Notes: generated by a model from the sequence alone, not told the origin. Counted from the first letter of the stretch, positions 28,075 through 38,555 are shown. The stretch is DNA of 64,000 nucleotides from Microvirga guangxiensis (GCF_900102135.1 NZ_FMVJ01000004.1:248001-312000); one strand, 5' to 3'. Made by a program: numbers and translations.

Positions 28075-29136
28075 CTAGTTGTTGAATACTGCCTTCTTCA
28101 ACGCTTCGCGCAGACCTTGGTTCTCGACCTTGGGCTTGTCGCCCGAAAACAACGTCGCGGTTCCAAAGCGATAGACGCTGCCATTCGGGCGCGGCACGAA
28201 GATATACTCGATGTGACTGGTGTCCTCGTTATCGGTGCTGCAGGTCGTGAACACCCGTCTCATTGTGGGAAGGTCGGCGTCGGGTATTTTGCCGGAAGCA
28301 AACGTCCCCTTACACGCCTCGGCATCGCTGCCAATGACGCCGCCGACGAGAGTATCCACATTGTTCGCCCCATTCGGCACAATGTGGAGCACACCGAACG
28401 ATGACGGCGCGCTCCATGCAACGGCTGCGGTGCGAACGATGTCTGGCATGCTGGGCTTGTTGGTCTCCGAGGACGTCAAGATCTTATAATCCCGAAGCTC
28501 TCCGGTGGAGAGAATGTTGGCGACGAACTGGGTCGCCTCGAGCTTCTCCTCGGCAGTAACGCCCTGCGCTGGAGCAGGAGGCGCAACTGCCTGGCGGGTG
28601 GTCCCAAAGGCCCGATAATCGGACGCCGTCCGTAACTTCCCTTCATTGGCACATGCCAGCAAGCTGGAGAGCGCCCGCGACGTTCCATTCAGGCTGAAAC
28701 GCAAGAACCCGTTTCCTTCACGGACCACGAACATTCTGCCGACGCGAAACTGCTGGAAGATATCGGAGGTGGCAGGCAATTCCGCGATCGCGAAATCATC
28801 GTTTATCGCAATCGCCGACGATGTGTTGACCGGGAAGTTATCGATGACATAGGCGATGTCATATCTTTGGCCTGCCTTGAGGTTCCATTTCTGGTTGGCG
28901 AACCCGATACGCCACTTCAGCTCTTTGTCGATGGCAAAGAACAACGACGTTCCCGAATTGTAGGAAGCGTTCATGGAACAATGCGAGAAGCTCTCATCGT
29001 TCCTCTGAAAGTGCGCTGTGGCTCGCCAGTTGCCTGATTGAAAAGCCTCGAAGTTAAGCGTCTCCTGTGCAGAGCTGTTCCCACCCGCGAGAAAAAGGCT
29101 TCCGCACAGGATCGACCATAGAACTTTGGCTCTCAT
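28075..29136 (-). CDS. Secreted protein of unknown function
   Basis: A 353-residue protein with a clear Sec signal (MRAKVLWSILCGSLFLAGG, cleavage near SSAQ). The mature part contains two similar-looking beta-rich segments and four to five cysteines (HCSMNASY, LACANEG, DAEACKG, TTCSTDNED) that could pair in the periplasm. No family motif recognised. The gene appears less GC-rich than its neighbours. It lies just upstream of the GST gene. Confidence 0.75.
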   Translation of the reverse strand: MRAKVLWSILCGSLFLAGGNSSAQETLNFEAFQSGNWRATAHFQRNDESFSHCSMNASYNSGTSLFFAIDKELKWRIGFANQKWNLKAGQRYDIAYVIDNFPVNTSSAIAINDDFAIAELPATSDIFQQFRVGRMFVVREGNGFLRFSLNGTSRALSSLLACANEGKLRTASDYRAFGTTRQAVAPPAPAQGVTAEEKLEATQFVANILSTGELRDYKILTSSETNKPSMPDIVRTAAVAWSAPSSFGVLHIVPNGANNVDTLVGGVIGSDAEACKGTFASGKIPDADLPTMRRVFTTCSTDNEDTSHIEYIFVPRPNGSVYRFGTATLFSGDKPKVENQGLREALKKAVFNN

Positions 29137-29246
29137 TTTCAGGTGGGCTCCCCAAGCACCGTAGAACGCTTGAGGCTAACATAAGGCCAAGGCTGAAACA
29201 ATTCTCAAGAGTCTGCTCAAGAGGCGATCTTCCCGGAGCGAGAGCG

Positions 29247-32200
29247 CTAATGCGCCTCGTCCCAGTTCTGCGCGGCGCGCGTTTCCACAGCGAGCGGCAC
29301 CTTGAGGGTCACGGCGGGGAAGGGCGCTTCCGTCATCACACGCGAGATCACGGGCAGGGTCGCTTCGATCTCGTCATCGGGCGCTTCGAACACCAGTTCG
29401 TCGTGCACCTGCAGCAGCATGCGCGCGGAGAGGCGCTCTGCTTTCAGCGCATCCTCCATGCGGGTCATGGCGCGACGGATGATGTCGGCGGCGGTGCCCT
29501 GGATGGGAGCATTGATCGCCTGACGCTCCACGCCCGCCCGCTCTGACGGGTTGGAAGACTTGATCTGCGGGTAATGGCACACGCGCCCGAAGAGCGTGGT
29601 GACGAAGCCTTTCTCCTTACAGAACCGCTTCGTCTCGTCGATATAGGTGCGGATGCCCGGAAAGCGCTCGAAATACTGCTTGATGAAGGTCGAGGCTTCC
29701 GCGTTGCCGATGCCGAGCCGCGTGGCGAGGCCGAAGGCGGAGATGCCGTAGATGATGCCGAAGTTGATGGTCTTCGCCTGACGGCGCAGATCCGGCGTCA
29801 TCTGGTCGAGCGGCACTCCGAACATAGCGGATGCGGTCGCCGCGTGAATGTCGATGCCGTTGGCGAAGGCTTCCTGCAATTGCGGAATGTCGGCGATATG
29901 CGCAAGCAGGCGCAACTCGATCTGGCTGTAATCGGCCGAGATGATCTTGTGCCCTTCCGGCGCAGCGAAGGCCTTGCGGATCTTGCGGCCCGCCTCCGTG
30001 CGGATCGGGATGTTCTGCAGGTTCGGATCGGATGAGGAGAGGCGTCCCGTCGTGGTGGCGGCGAGCGAGAACGAGGTGTGCACCCGCTTGGTCTCGGGGT
30101 GCATGTGATCCTGCAGGGTATCGGTGTAGGTGGATTTGAGCTTCGCGAGCTGACGCCATTCGAGAATTTTCGCGGGCAGTTCGTGACCGGCCTGTGCCAG
30201 TTCGTCGAGCAGGGTCGCGGGCGTCGCCCATTGGCCGGACGGCGTCTTCTTCGCGCCCGGCAGACCCATCTTGCCGAAGAGGATATCGCCGATCTGCTTC
30301 GGTGAACCGAGGGCGAATTTCTCGCCTGCCATCTCGTGGATCTCATCCTCGAGGCGCGCAAGCGTCTGCGCGAAGTCGCCGGAGAGACGGCTCAGGATCT
30401 GCCGGTCCACGAGAATGCCGCGCATCTCCATGCGTGCGATCACATCGACGAGGGGACGCTCCAGCGTCTCGTAGACGGTGGAGCGATGCTCCGCCGTCAG
30501 GCGTGGTTTGAGAACCTGCCAGAGGCGCAGCGTCACATCCGCATCTTCCGCCGCATAGGCGGTTGCCTTGGAAATCTCGACCTTGTCGAAGGTCACCTTG
30601 TTCCGGCCGGTTCCCGCCACGTCCGAGAAGCTGATCGGCGCATGGCCCAGATGGCGGCGGGACAACTCGTCCATGCCGTGCGAGCCTTTGCCTGCATCGA
30701 GCACGTAGGAGATCAGCATCGTGTCGTCGATGGGGCGCACGTCGATGTTGTGCCGCTTGAACACGATCCAATCGTATTTCAGGTTCTGCCCGATCTTGAG
30801 GACGGATGCATCCTCCAGCATCGGCCGGATGACGTCGAGCGCATCGGTGACCGGAATCTGCCCCTGCACGAGTCCGCCGCCGAAGAGATCGGATTCATCG
30901 CGGTGCTGCAGCGGCACGTAGCAGGCCTTGCCGGGCTCCAGCGCCAGGGAGAAGCCCACGAGATCCGCAAGGTTGGCGTCGAGGTCGCTCGTTTCCGTGT
31001 CGACGGCGACATAGCCCTGTTCGCGCGCCTGCGCGACCCATTCCTTCAGCCGGTCGAGGCTTGTGATCGTTTCGTAGACCGACGTATCGATGGGAGCGGA
31101 CGCGGCTTCCGTGGCGCGCTTTCCGGCGAGTTGCGACGGTGTGCCGATTCCCTCGAGAGGTTTGCGGATATTCCCTGTTTCCGGCAGGTCGAGACCGGCG
31201 AAAGGATCGACGTCGCCTGATACCGCGTCGCCTTTCTCGAAGAGCGGAGGTTCGGCACTGGCTCCGGCAAATCCGCCGTTGCGCTCCCACTTGATCGCCT
31301 CGCCGCCCGGCATCAGGCGCGGGTCGGGCTCGATGGCGGCGGGATCGGCATCGTAGAGCTCCGCCACGCGGCGCGTAAGCGTGCTGAACTCCATCGCTTT
31401 CAGGAAGCCGACAAGCGTCTTCGGATCGGGCTCGGGCATGCGCAGATCATCGAGCGGCACGGGAACGGGCGCCTCGCAATCCAGCGTCACGAGCTTCTTG
31501 GATAGGCGTGCCGCTTCCGCGTTGTTGATCAGCGTTTCGCGCCGCTTGGGCTGCTTGATTTCGTTCGCACGTTCAAGAAGCGTTTCGAGGTCGCCATATT
31601 CCTTGATGAGCTGTGCCGCAGTCTTGAGGCCGATGCCGGGAACGCCTGGCACGTTGTCCGAGGTGTCGCCCATAAGCGCGAGAACATCGCCGATTTTCTC
31701 CGGCGGGATCCCTTCCCATTTCTCGATGACGGCGGCTTCGTCGAGATTGCGCTCGGGTCGGTAGCCGGGCTTGCCTTTGGAGCCCGACTCGAAATCGTAG
31801 AAGCACACCTTCGGCCCCACGAGCTGCATCAGGTCCTTGTCGGAGGAGATGATGAGCACGTCCGCGCCGCGGGCCTTCGCCTGCTGGGTATAGGTAGCGA
31901 TGAGATCGTCCGCCTCATAGCGCTGAAGCTCCACGGGCTCGAGGCCGAAGGCGCGGATGGCCTCGCGCATCAGCGGCATCTGGACCTTCAGGTCCTCCGG
32001 AGCATCGGGGCGGTGGCCCTTGTAATCCTCATAGAGTTCCTTGCGGAACGAGCCTTCGGACTTGTCGAGCACGATGGCGAGATGCGTGGGCTTCAGGCCC
32101 GCTGCGCCGTCTCGCATGAATTGCAGGAGCTTCGACACGAACAGGCGCACGGCCCCCGTCGGCATGCCATCCGAACTGCGGGAGTTGTACTTCTGGTCCT

Positions 32201-32294
32201 GGTTCATGGACTGGAAGTAGGCCCGGAAGATGAAGGAGGAGCCGTCGACGAGGAAAATGTGGTCGCCGGCTTGGACGGGACGGGAGGAAGCCAT
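29247..32294 (-). CDS. polA: DNA polymerase I
   Basis: A 1015-residue three-domain enzyme. The N-terminal 5'-3' exonuclease (HIFLVDGSSFIFRAYF, GDTSDNVPGVPGIG) removes primers. A middle 3'-5' exonuclease keeps the metal-binding motif VAVDTETSDLDANL, so proofreading is probably active. The C-terminal family A polymerase has motif A DYSQIELRLLAHI, the O-helix RRQAKTINFGIIYG and motif C LLQVHDELVFEAP. Length is slightly above E. coli PolA, as usual in Rhizobiales. Confidence 0.98.
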   Translation of the reverse strand: MASSRPVQAGDHIFLVDGSSFIFRAYFQSMNQDQKYNSRSSDGMPTGAVRLFVSKLLQFMRDGAAGLKPTHLAIVLDKSEGSFRKELYEDYKGHRPDAPEDLKVQMPLMREAIRAFGLEPVELQRYEADDLIATYTQQAKARGADVLIISSDKDLMQLVGPKVCFYDFESGSKGKPGYRPERNLDEAAVIEKWEGIPPEKIGDVLALMGDTSDNVPGVPGIGLKTAAQLIKEYGDLETLLERANEIKQPKRRETLINNAEAARLSKKLVTLDCEAPVPVPLDDLRMPEPDPKTLVGFLKAMEFSTLTRRVAELYDADPAAIEPDPRLMPGGEAIKWERNGGFAGASAEPPLFEKGDAVSGDVDPFAGLDLPETGNIRKPLEGIGTPSQLAGKRATEAASAPIDTSVYETITSLDRLKEWVAQAREQGYVAVDTETSDLDANLADLVGFSLALEPGKACYVPLQHRDESDLFGGGLVQGQIPVTDALDVIRPMLEDASVLKIGQNLKYDWIVFKRHNIDVRPIDDTMLISYVLDAGKGSHGMDELSRRHLGHAPISFSDVAGTGRNKVTFDKVEISKATAYAAEDADVTLRLWQVLKPRLTAEHRSTVYETLERPLVDVIARMEMRGILVDRQILSRLSGDFAQTLARLEDEIHEMAGEKFALGSPKQIGDILFGKMGLPGAKKTPSGQWATPATLLDELAQAGHELPAKILEWRQLAKLKSTYTDTLQDHMHPETKRVHTSFSLAATTTGRLSSSDPNLQNIPIRTEAGRKIRKAFAAPEGHKIISADYSQIELRLLAHIADIPQLQEAFANGIDIHAATASAMFGVPLDQMTPDLRRQAKTINFGIIYGISAFGLATRLGIGNAEASTFIKQYFERFPGIRTYIDETKRFCKEKGFVTTLFGRVCHYPQIKSSNPSERAGVERQAINAPIQGTAADIIRRAMTRMEDALKAERLSARMLLQVHDELVFEAPDDEIEATLPVISRVMTEAPFPAVTLKVPLAVETRAAQNWDEAH

Positions 32295-32369
32295 GGGTCT
32301 CGTTTGCTGAGAAGATCGACCCGCAAGAGATAGTGTTTTTAGGGGCCGATGGCTATGGCCGGCGCCCGT

Positions 32370-33578
32370 TTATGCAGCCTTCAGGCGCGCAAGGTCGAGA
32401 TCGAGCTCCCTCAATGCCTGCATCACCACGCCCTCGGTGAGGAGATCGAGGGAGGATTCCACCACATGGATGGCGGCGAGCGCCCGCAGCTCCGGAATGG
32501 TCTGCGATTCGAGGGCGGCTTCGAAAGAGGGGCGCAACAGGTCCATGGCCCGAGTACCGGGACCGCAGATCACGATGTGGTCGGGTTCCAGCGTCTGGAT
32601 CAGGATGCCGACCGCATCACCCAGCACTTCCCCTGCCTCGTGGAACAGGTTGAGGAGAGCGGAATCGCCCGCGCGGGCCTGCTCTACGATGCCGTTCATG
32701 GCCTCCTCCCCTGGCAGCAGCAGGGTGGGGGCAGGGCGGTGATCGATGAGCTGTGCGTCCCGGTGCAGGGCATAATCGGCGAGATAGGCCTCGATGCAGC
32801 CGCGCCCGCCGCAGCGGCATTGCGGTCCGCTCCGGCGCAGGCGCACATGGCCGAACTCGCTGCCGCCGAAGCGGGCTCCGCGATAGAGCTCTCCCTGGAT
32901 GAGAAAGCCCATGCCGACGCCGTCGCCCACCATCAGGCAGGCCGTGCGGCCCGAGCGGAAGTCGGGATTGCGCTGGGAAATGGCGAAGGCCATGGCGCTG
33001 GCGTCGTTCTCGATCAGCACCGGCATGCCGAGCCGCTCGCTCAGGCCCGCAGCAAGCGGAAGGTCGCGGGCGCCGAGCACAGGACTCCAGGCCACGACCC
33101 CATCGCGCGTGTCCACATAGCCCTGGCAGGCAAGGCCGATGGCCTTTACGTCGGTCGCACCGGTTTCCCTGGCGAAAGCCGTAATCGTTTCCGCCAGAAC
33201 ATCCATCAGCTCATCCGCCTCGAGGCTGCGGAGGGGACGCTCCACATGACGGCTCGCCCGGTTGCGGCCGGCGCTGTCCACGAGGCGAAGTTCGATGCGG
33301 TTGAAGCCGGTCCAGACGCCGATCACGGAGCCCAGGGAATCGGCGAAGAACAGGCGGACCTTGGGACGACCCCGGATCAGGCCCGCGCCCTGATCGCTTG
33401 CTTCTTCCGCGATCAGGATGCCGTCATCTACCAGACTTGCCGTGAGTTCGGAGACGCTCGCCGGACTCATGCCGATATGCTGGCCGAGCTCCACGCGAGC
33501 CATGGGTCCCTCCCGGCGCAAAGCGTCCAGAAGACGCCGCCGGGCCGTTTCGCGAGGGGAGAGGGTGATCGTGCTCAT
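32370..33578 (-). CDS. ROK-family transcriptional regulator (XylR/NagC type)
   Basis: A 402-residue repressor-like protein. The N-terminal winged helix (LGQHIGMSPASVSELTASL) binds DNA. The ROK sugar-kinase-like domain carries the zinc motif CRCGGRGCIEAYLADYAL and GDGVGMGFLIQGELYRGA. It is divergent from a xylose-type ABC transporter, so a sugar such as xylose is the likely inducer. It lacks a clear ATP-dependent kinase role. Confidence 0.88.
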   Translation of the reverse strand: MSTITLSPRETARRRLLDALRREGPMARVELGQHIGMSPASVSELTASLVDDGILIAEEASDQGAGLIRGRPKVRLFFADSLGSVIGVWTGFNRIELRLVDSAGRNRASRHVERPLRSLEADELMDVLAETITAFARETGATDVKAIGLACQGYVDTRDGVVAWSPVLGARDLPLAAGLSERLGMPVLIENDASAMAFAISQRNPDFRSGRTACLMVGDGVGMGFLIQGELYRGARFGGSEFGHVRLRRSGPQCRCGGRGCIEAYLADYALHRDAQLIDHRPAPTLLLPGEEAMNGIVEQARAGDSALLNLFHEAGEVLGDAVGILIQTLEPDHIVICGPGTRAMDLLRPSFEAALESQTIPELRALAAIHVVESSLDLLTEGVVMQALRELDLDLARLKAA

Positions 33579-33804
33579 GATGCTTATTTATTCAGATAAT
33601 GAACTAATGAAGGCGAGATAAAAAGGGTGCCCGACCAATTAATGAGAAGTTTCCCGCTTGAAGGTGGCAAAGCCTAGGATAATTATTTCCTTGCTCGAAC
33701 AATAACGCATGGCAGCGTGAGCCAACGTTCGTCGATCCGTCAAGGAGAGACAGCCTGCCATGAGCACAGGGCCTTGCAGGGAATCCGGGCCCAGGAGGAA
33801 ACCA
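33579..33804. promoter_or_regulatory. Divergent control region between the ROK regulator and xylF
   Basis: An AT-rich 226-bp gap. TTCA-N5-TGAA at 33591-33603, 13 bp before the regulator's start codon, is a candidate operator half of a ROK site. A strong AGGAGG precedes the xylF ATG. Confidence 0.4.
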
Positions 33805-34851
33805 ATGTCGTTCAAGAAGCACGCTCTCATCAGCCTTGCCGCTCTGGCGCTTTCGACCTCTGCAGCTCTCGCCCAGGGCAAGGGCCCGGTCGTCGGCGTC
33901 AGCTGGTCGAATTTCCAGGAAGAGCGCTGGAAGACAGACGAAGCCGCCATCAAGGCTGCGGTCGAGAAGGCTGGCGGCACCTATGTGTCGGCGGATGCCC
34001 AGTCCTCGCCCGCCAAGCAGCTCACCGACATCGAAAGCCTGATCTCCCGCGGCGCCAAGGCGCTGATCGTGCTGGCGCAGGATGCGGACGCGGTGCGCCC
34101 CGCCGTCGAGAAGGCCGTGGCCGAGGGTATTGCGGTGGTGGGCTATGACCGCCTCATCGAGATTCCGCAGGCCTTCTATCTCACCTTCGACAATGTCGAG
34201 GTCGGCCGGTTGCAGGCTCGCGAAGTGTTCAAGCTGAAGCCCGAGGGCAACTATGCCTTCATCAAGGGCTCGGGCTCCGATCCGAATGCCAACTTCCTGT
34301 TCCAGGGCTCGATGGAAGTGCTGAAACCCGCTATTGATGCAGGCAAGATCAAGAATGTAGGCGAGGCTTACACGGATGGCTGGCTCCCTGCCAACGCGCA
34401 GCGGAACATGGAGCAGTTCCTCACCAAGAACAACAACAAGATCGATGCCGTGATCGCCGCCAATGACGGCACTGCCGGCGGCGCCATCGCAGCCCTCAGC
34501 GCTCAGGGCCTTGCAGGCACCGTGCCGGTTTCCGGCCAGGATGCCGACAAGGCGGCCCTGAACCGCGTGGCGCTGGGCACGCAGACCGTGACCGTCTTCA
34601 AGGACGCCCGCGAACTCGGCCGCAACGCCGCCGAAATCGCCATTCAGCTGGCCGGGGGCAAGAAGCTCAGCGAGATCCAGGGTGCGAAGCCCTGGAACCT
34701 TGGACCGAAGAAGCAGAACATGACGGCTCTCTTCCTCACCCCCGTTGCGATCACGAAGGACAATCTCGACGTGGTCATCAATGCAGGCTGGGCTTCCAAG
34801 GAAGTCGTGTGCCAGGGCGTGAAGGCAGGCTCGGTGAAGGCCTGCAACTAA
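33805..34851 (+). CDS. xylF: Sugar (D-xylose-type) ABC transporter substrate-binding protein
   Basis: A 348-residue periplasmic binding protein. The signal peptide ([20 protein letters not shown], cleavage after ALAQ) and the mature start [20 protein letters not shown] match XylF. The hinge and ligand region [17 protein letters not shown] is characteristic of the ribose/xylose cluster. An earlier ATG at 33760 exists, but 33805 has AGGAGG upstream and a proper signal. First gene of a three-gene operon. Confidence 0.93.
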   Translation: MSFKKHALISLAALALSTSAALAQGKGPVVGVSWSNFQEERWKTDEAAIKAAVEKAGGTYVSADAQSSPAKQLTDIESLISRGAKALIVLAQDADAVRPAVEKAVAEGIAVVGYDRLIEIPQAFYLTFDNVEVGRLQAREVFKLKPEGNYAFIKGSGSDPNANFLFQGSMEVLKPAIDAGKIKNVGEAYTDGWLPANAQRNMEQFLTKNNNKIDAVIAANDGTAGGAIAALSAQGLAGTVPVSGQDADKAALNRVALGTQTVTVFKDARELGRNAAEIAIQLAGGKKLSEIQGAKPWNLGPKKQNMTALFLTPVAITKDNLDVVINAGWASKEVVCQGVKAGSVKACN

Positions 34852-34872
34852 GACCCGACCCCTCTTCAGCAA

Positions 34873-34902
34873 ACCCTTCTCGGCTTCACTGCCGGGAAGG
34901 GT
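34873..34902 (+). promoter_or_regulatory. Intercistronic hairpin between xylF and xylH
   Basis: ACCCTTCTCGGC pairs with GCCGGGAAGGGT around a short loop, followed by ATTTCT. It probably stabilises the xylF mRNA 3' end or partly terminates, giving more binding protein than permease. Confidence 0.55.
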
Positions 34903-34935
34903 ATTTCTCATTGACCTTTATCCTTGCGTGACGCC

Positions 34936-36234
34936 ATGAACGCACCTGTTGCCACAACCGCGCCGCCTCCCAGCTCCACATCCGGATCATTGCTGTCGAA
35001 GCTCGAGATCGATGTCCGCATGCTCGGCATGCTGGCTGCGCTCGCCGTGATCTGGGTCGGTTTCGATCTTCTGTCGGGAGGCGTCTTTCTTACGCCGCGC
35101 AATCTCTGGAACCTCTCGGTGCAGACCGCTTCCGTCGCGATTATGGCGACCGGCATGGTGCTCGTGATCGTGACGCGCAACATCGACCTTTCTGTCGGTG
35201 CGATTCTCGGTGTCACAGGCATGGTCATCGGTGTTGCGCAGGTGCAGTGGCTCCCCGCCTATCTCGGGCTCGAGCATTGGCTCACCGCGCCTCTCGCAGT
35301 ACTGCTCGCCCTCGTCGTCGGCGGGTCCATCGGTCTCTTCCAGGGTTGGCTCATCGCCTATCTCGGCATTCCGTCCTTCATCGTCACCCTCGGGGGATTG
35401 CTTGTCTGGCGCGGCGCGGCCTGGTGGGTCACGACCGGGCAGACCGTTGCGCCGATGGATACGCGCTTCAAGGCTTTCGGCGGCGGCGTCGAAGGCGCGC
35501 TCGGCGCGACGGCCACATGGATCATCGCTGCGGTCGCCTGCGGTCTCATCATCGTCGGCCTTGGCCTCTCGCGCCGCCGTCGCCTGAGCTTCGGTTTCCC
35601 CGTGCGTCCGGGCTGGGCCGACGCGGTGATCGCCCTTGTAGCCTGCGGTACGGTGCTTGCAGCCGCCACCATCGCGAATTCCTATCCGATGCCCATGGGC
35701 ACGGCGCGCGCCTGGGCCGAGGCTCGCGGCATCGCTTGGCCAGAAGGCGGTTTGTTTATCCCGCAGGGCGTGGCGCTGCCGGTGCTGATCGCCGTGATCG
35801 TCGGTCTCGTGATGACCTTCATCGCCACGCGCCGTCGTTTTGGCCGATACGTCTTCGCCATCGGCGGAAATCCCGAGGCGGCAGAGCTGTCGGGAATCAA
35901 CACCCGCTGGACGCTGATGAAGGTATTCGGCTTCATGGGCCTCCTCTGCGGCATCTCGGCGTGCATCTCGACAGCGCGCCTGAACGCCGCCACCAACGCG
36001 GCCGGCACGCTCGACGAGCTCTACGTGATCGCATCCGCTGTCATCGGCGGCACGTCGCTCGCCGGTGGTATCGGCACCATCGCAGGCGCGATGCTCGGAG
36101 CGCTCGTCATGCAGTCGCTGCAATCGGGCATGGTGCTGCTCGGCGTCGATACGCCCCTGCAGAACATCGTCGTCGGCGCTGTTCTGGTGCTCGCGGTGTG
36201 GGTCGACGGTGTCTATCGCCGGCGCATCAAGTAA
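34936..36234 (+). CDS. xylH: Sugar (xylose-type) ABC transporter permease
   Basis: A 432-residue inner-membrane permease of the AraH/RbsC/XylH group with about ten or more hydrophobic helices. The conserved VTRNIDLSVGAILGVTGM, YLGIPSFIVTLGGLLVWRGA and GGNPEAAELSGIN are visible. A long loop around residues 210-225 is rich in Arg. The ATG at 34936 is preferred over a TTG at 34924. It lies 84 bp after xylF and 15 bp before xylG. Confidence 0.93.
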   Translation: MNAPVATTAPPPSSTSGSLLSKLEIDVRMLGMLAALAVIWVGFDLLSGGVFLTPRNLWNLSVQTASVAIMATGMVLVIVTRNIDLSVGAILGVTGMVIGVAQVQWLPAYLGLEHWLTAPLAVLLALVVGGSIGLFQGWLIAYLGIPSFIVTLGGLLVWRGAAWWVTTGQTVAPMDTRFKAFGGGVEGALGATATWIIAAVACGLIIVGLGLSRRRRLSFGFPVRPGWADAVIALVACGTVLAAATIANSYPMPMGTARAWAEARGIAWPEGGLFIPQGVALPVLIAVIVGLVMTFIATRRRFGRYVFAIGGNPEAAELSGINTRWTLMKVFGFMGLLCGISACISTARLNAATNAAGTLDELYVIASAVIGGTSLAGGIGTIAGAMLGALVMQSLQSGMVLLGVDTPLQNIVVGAVLVLAVWVDGVYRRRIK

Positions 36235-36249
36235 GAGGGGACGCGTGTC

Positions 36250-37029
36250 ATGCAAACCAACGGAACGACGCCTCTCGTCGAGATGCGCAACATCTCCATC
36301 GCCTTCGGCGGCATCAAGGCAGTGGACGACGTCTCCATCGATCTGCGCCCCGGTGAGGTGGTGGGTCTGCTCGGTCACAACGGCGCAGGCAAGTCGACGC
36401 TGATCAAGATCCTCTCCGGCGCCTACAGGCCGGATACTGGTGAGATCTATGTGAACGGTCAGCACGCGGACATCTCCACCCCGCGCGATGCCAAGCGGTT
36501 CGGCATTGAGACGATCTATCAGACCCTGGCGCTTGCCGATAACATCGATGCGGCGGGCAACATCTTCCTCGGCCGCGAGGTGCTGACGCCTTACGGCACC
36601 CTCGACGATGCGACGATGGAGGCGGAAACGCGCAAGGTCATGGCGCGGCTCAACCCTCACTTCCGCCGTTTCAAGGAGCCGGTGAAGGCGCTCTCCGGCG
36701 GCCAGCGTCAATCGGTGGCGATTGCGCGCGCGATCTACTTCAATGCCCGCGTGCTGATCATGGACGAGCCGACGGCGGCGCTCGGCCCTGCCGAGACGCA
36801 GCAGGTAGCGGACCTCGTGCTGCAGCTGAAGAAGGAGGGCATCGGCATCTTCCTCATCAGCCACGACATCCACGATGTGTTCGGCCTCGCCGACCGCGTG
36901 AGCGTGATGAAGAACGGCAAGCTCGTGGGTTCCGCCAACGTGCAGGATGTCACGCAGGACGAAGTGCTCGGCATGATCATCCTCGGCAAGTGCCCGCCCG
37001 GCGCAACGCCTGGGCCGGGCGCGAGCTGA
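36250..37029 (+). CDS. xylG: Sugar ABC transporter ATP-binding protein, single-domain
   Basis: A 259-residue ATPase with Walker [10 protein letters not shown], the signature [14 protein letters not shown], Walker [13 protein letters not shown] and switch His in [10 protein letters not shown]. coli XylG is a ~510-residue tandem; this one has only one nucleotide-binding domain and must dimerise. This short form occurs in several alphaproteobacterial sugar systems. Last gene of the xylFHG operon. Confidence 0.92.
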   Translation: MQTNGTTPLVEMRNISIAFGGIKAVDDVSIDLRPGEVVGLLGHNGAGKSTLIKILSGAYRPDTGEIYVNGQHADISTPRDAKRFGIETIYQTLALADNIDAAGNIFLGREVLTPYGTLDDATMEAETRKVMARLNPHFRRFKEPVKALSGGQRQSVAIARAIYFNARVLIMDEPTAALGPAETQQVADLVLQLKKEGIGIFLISHDIHDVFGLADRVSVMKNGKLVGSANVQDVTQDEVLGMIILGKCPPGATPGPGAS

Positions 37030-37036
37030 GAAAAAG

Positions 37037-37150
37037 CAGTCATCCCGGGGCTGCGGAGCAGAACCTGGGATCGCGCGACAAATCCAGCGCCCTATCCTGA
37101 CGACGATCCGGGATCTTCGCGACGCTTCGTCCGGATGAAGCTGACGATCG
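37037..37150. repeat. REP-like palindromic intergenic repeat
   Basis: Imperfect palindromes (ATCCCGGG ... CCTGGGAT, then GATCCGGGATC) fill the 123-bp gap between convergent xylG and the AmpG-like gene. The composition resembles dispersed CCGGGAT-type repeats of Rhizobiales genomes. No clear terminator T-run. Confidence 0.45.
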
Positions 37151-37152
37151 GA

Positions 37153-38478
37153 TTAAGCCCTGGACCCGACAGCCATCGGAGCGGAAGCCTCTCGTGCTTC
37201 CGCTTCCTCTTTTTTCCGCACCGTTTCCAGCGTGTCACGCCGCACGATCATGCAGAGGATCGCGAGCGGAATGCCAAGCGCCGCTGTGCCGGTGAACAGC
37301 AGCGAGTAGCCATAGGCATCGACGACCGCGCCCGATGCGCCGCCGATGAGCTTGCCGGGCAGCGCATAGAGCGAGCTGAGAAGCGCGTATTGGGTGGCTG
37401 CAAATCCTGGCGAGGTCAGGCCCGACATATAGGCGATCAGCGCCGCGCCTGCGAAACCTTGCGCGAAATTGTCGATGCTGATGGTGAGCGTCAGTCCCGT
37501 CAGCGTGGCGTTGCCTGCGGCGAGCCAGGAGAACATCACGTTCGATCCGGCAGCGAGACATGCCCCGATCAGGAGGGTCCACCAGAGGCCGATGCGGGTG
37601 AGTGCAAGGCCGCCACTGAAGGCTCCGACGATGCCGATCCACACGCCATAGAGTTTCGAGATATTGGCAATATCGGCCTTGGAGAAACCGAGGTCGATAT
37701 AGAGCGGGTTTGCCATGATGCCCGCCATGAAGTCCGGCAGGCGATAGCAGGCGATGAGCGCCAGTATCGGGATCAGCATCATCCGCTTGCGCTGGAAGAG
37801 ATCGGCGAGAGGATCGATGATGGCTTGGACAAAGGGAGGGTTTTCGCGAACGCGAACTTCATCGATGCGCGGAGCGAGCAGGGTGCCCACGAGGCCCACG
37901 CCCATGAGCGCCCCCATGGACAGATAAGCGGAAGGCCAGCTTGCGAGCTCGGCGATGTACAGCGCGCCGGCGCCGGCGCAGAGGAGAGCCAGGCGATAGC
38001 CGAGCTGGAGGCTCGCCGCCATCATGCCCTGGCGCTCGGTCGGGGCCGCATCGATGCGCCAGCCGTCGATCACCACATCCTGCGTGGCTGAGAAGAAGGC
38101 GATCATGACGGCGGAGACGATAGTGAGTGGAAGGCTCACCAGAGGACCCGTGAGAGCCATGCCGACGAGACCTGCCATCACGCCGAGCTGCGCTACCAGC
38201 ATCCAGCCGCGGCGGCGTCCGAGGAGGCTGGCGAGGACGGGCACGTCATAGCGGTCGACGATGGGAGCCCAGAGGAACTTGAAAGAATAGGCGAGACCGA
38301 CCCAGCTCATCAGGCCGATGAGCGTGAGCGAGATGCCTGCTTCCCTGAGCCATGTGGACAGGGTGCTGAACACGAGCAGGAAGGGCAGGCCCGAAGAGAA
38401 CCCGAGCGGCAGCATGAGCGCGATGCGCCCATCGGTCAGAACATCGCGAAGGGTAAGGCGGCGTTTGGCTTGGACCAT
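37153..38478 (-). CDS. ampG: AmpG-type muropeptide permease (MFS)
   Basis: A 441-residue 12-helix transporter. The N-terminal region GFSSGLPFLLVFSTLSTWLREAG and GLAYSFKFLWAPIVDRYD are hallmark AmpG sequences. AmpG imports GlcNAc-anhydroMurNAc-peptides from the periplasm for cell-wall recycling. The same window encodes AmgK-like and MurU-like enzymes that would use the resulting MurNAc, though they are 26 kb away. A more general MFS role cannot be excluded. Confidence 0.87.
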   Translation of the reverse strand: MVQAKRRLTLRDVLTDGRIALMLPLGFSSGLPFLLVFSTLSTWLREAGISLTLIGLMSWVGLAYSFKFLWAPIVDRYDVPVLASLLGRRRGWMLVAQLGVMAGLVGMALTGPLVSLPLTIVSAVMIAFFSATQDVVIDGWRIDAAPTERQGMMAASLQLGYRLALLCAGAGALYIAELASWPSAYLSMGALMGVGLVGTLLAPRIDEVRVRENPPFVQAIIDPLADLFQRKRMMLIPILALIACYRLPDFMAGIMANPLYIDLGFSKADIANISKLYGVWIGIVGAFSGGLALTRIGLWWTLLIGACLAAGSNVMFSWLAAGNATLTGLTLTISIDNFAQGFAGAALIAYMSGLTSPGFAATQYALLSSLYALPGKLIGGASGAVVDAYGYSLLFTGTAALGIPLAILCMIVRRDTLETVRKKEEAEAREASAPMAVGSRA

Positions 38479-38555
38479 GGCAGGCTCGATTCGTGATTCA
38501 GGGTCAGCCCTTCAGGACCGCGCTTGAAGCTGGCACTTGAGCCCTTGCAGAGGTG

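Noticed and set aside
34987..36873. A 628-codon open frame on the minus strand
   Set aside because: Runs across xylH and xylG in antisense; rich in His/Asp/Arg with no domain.
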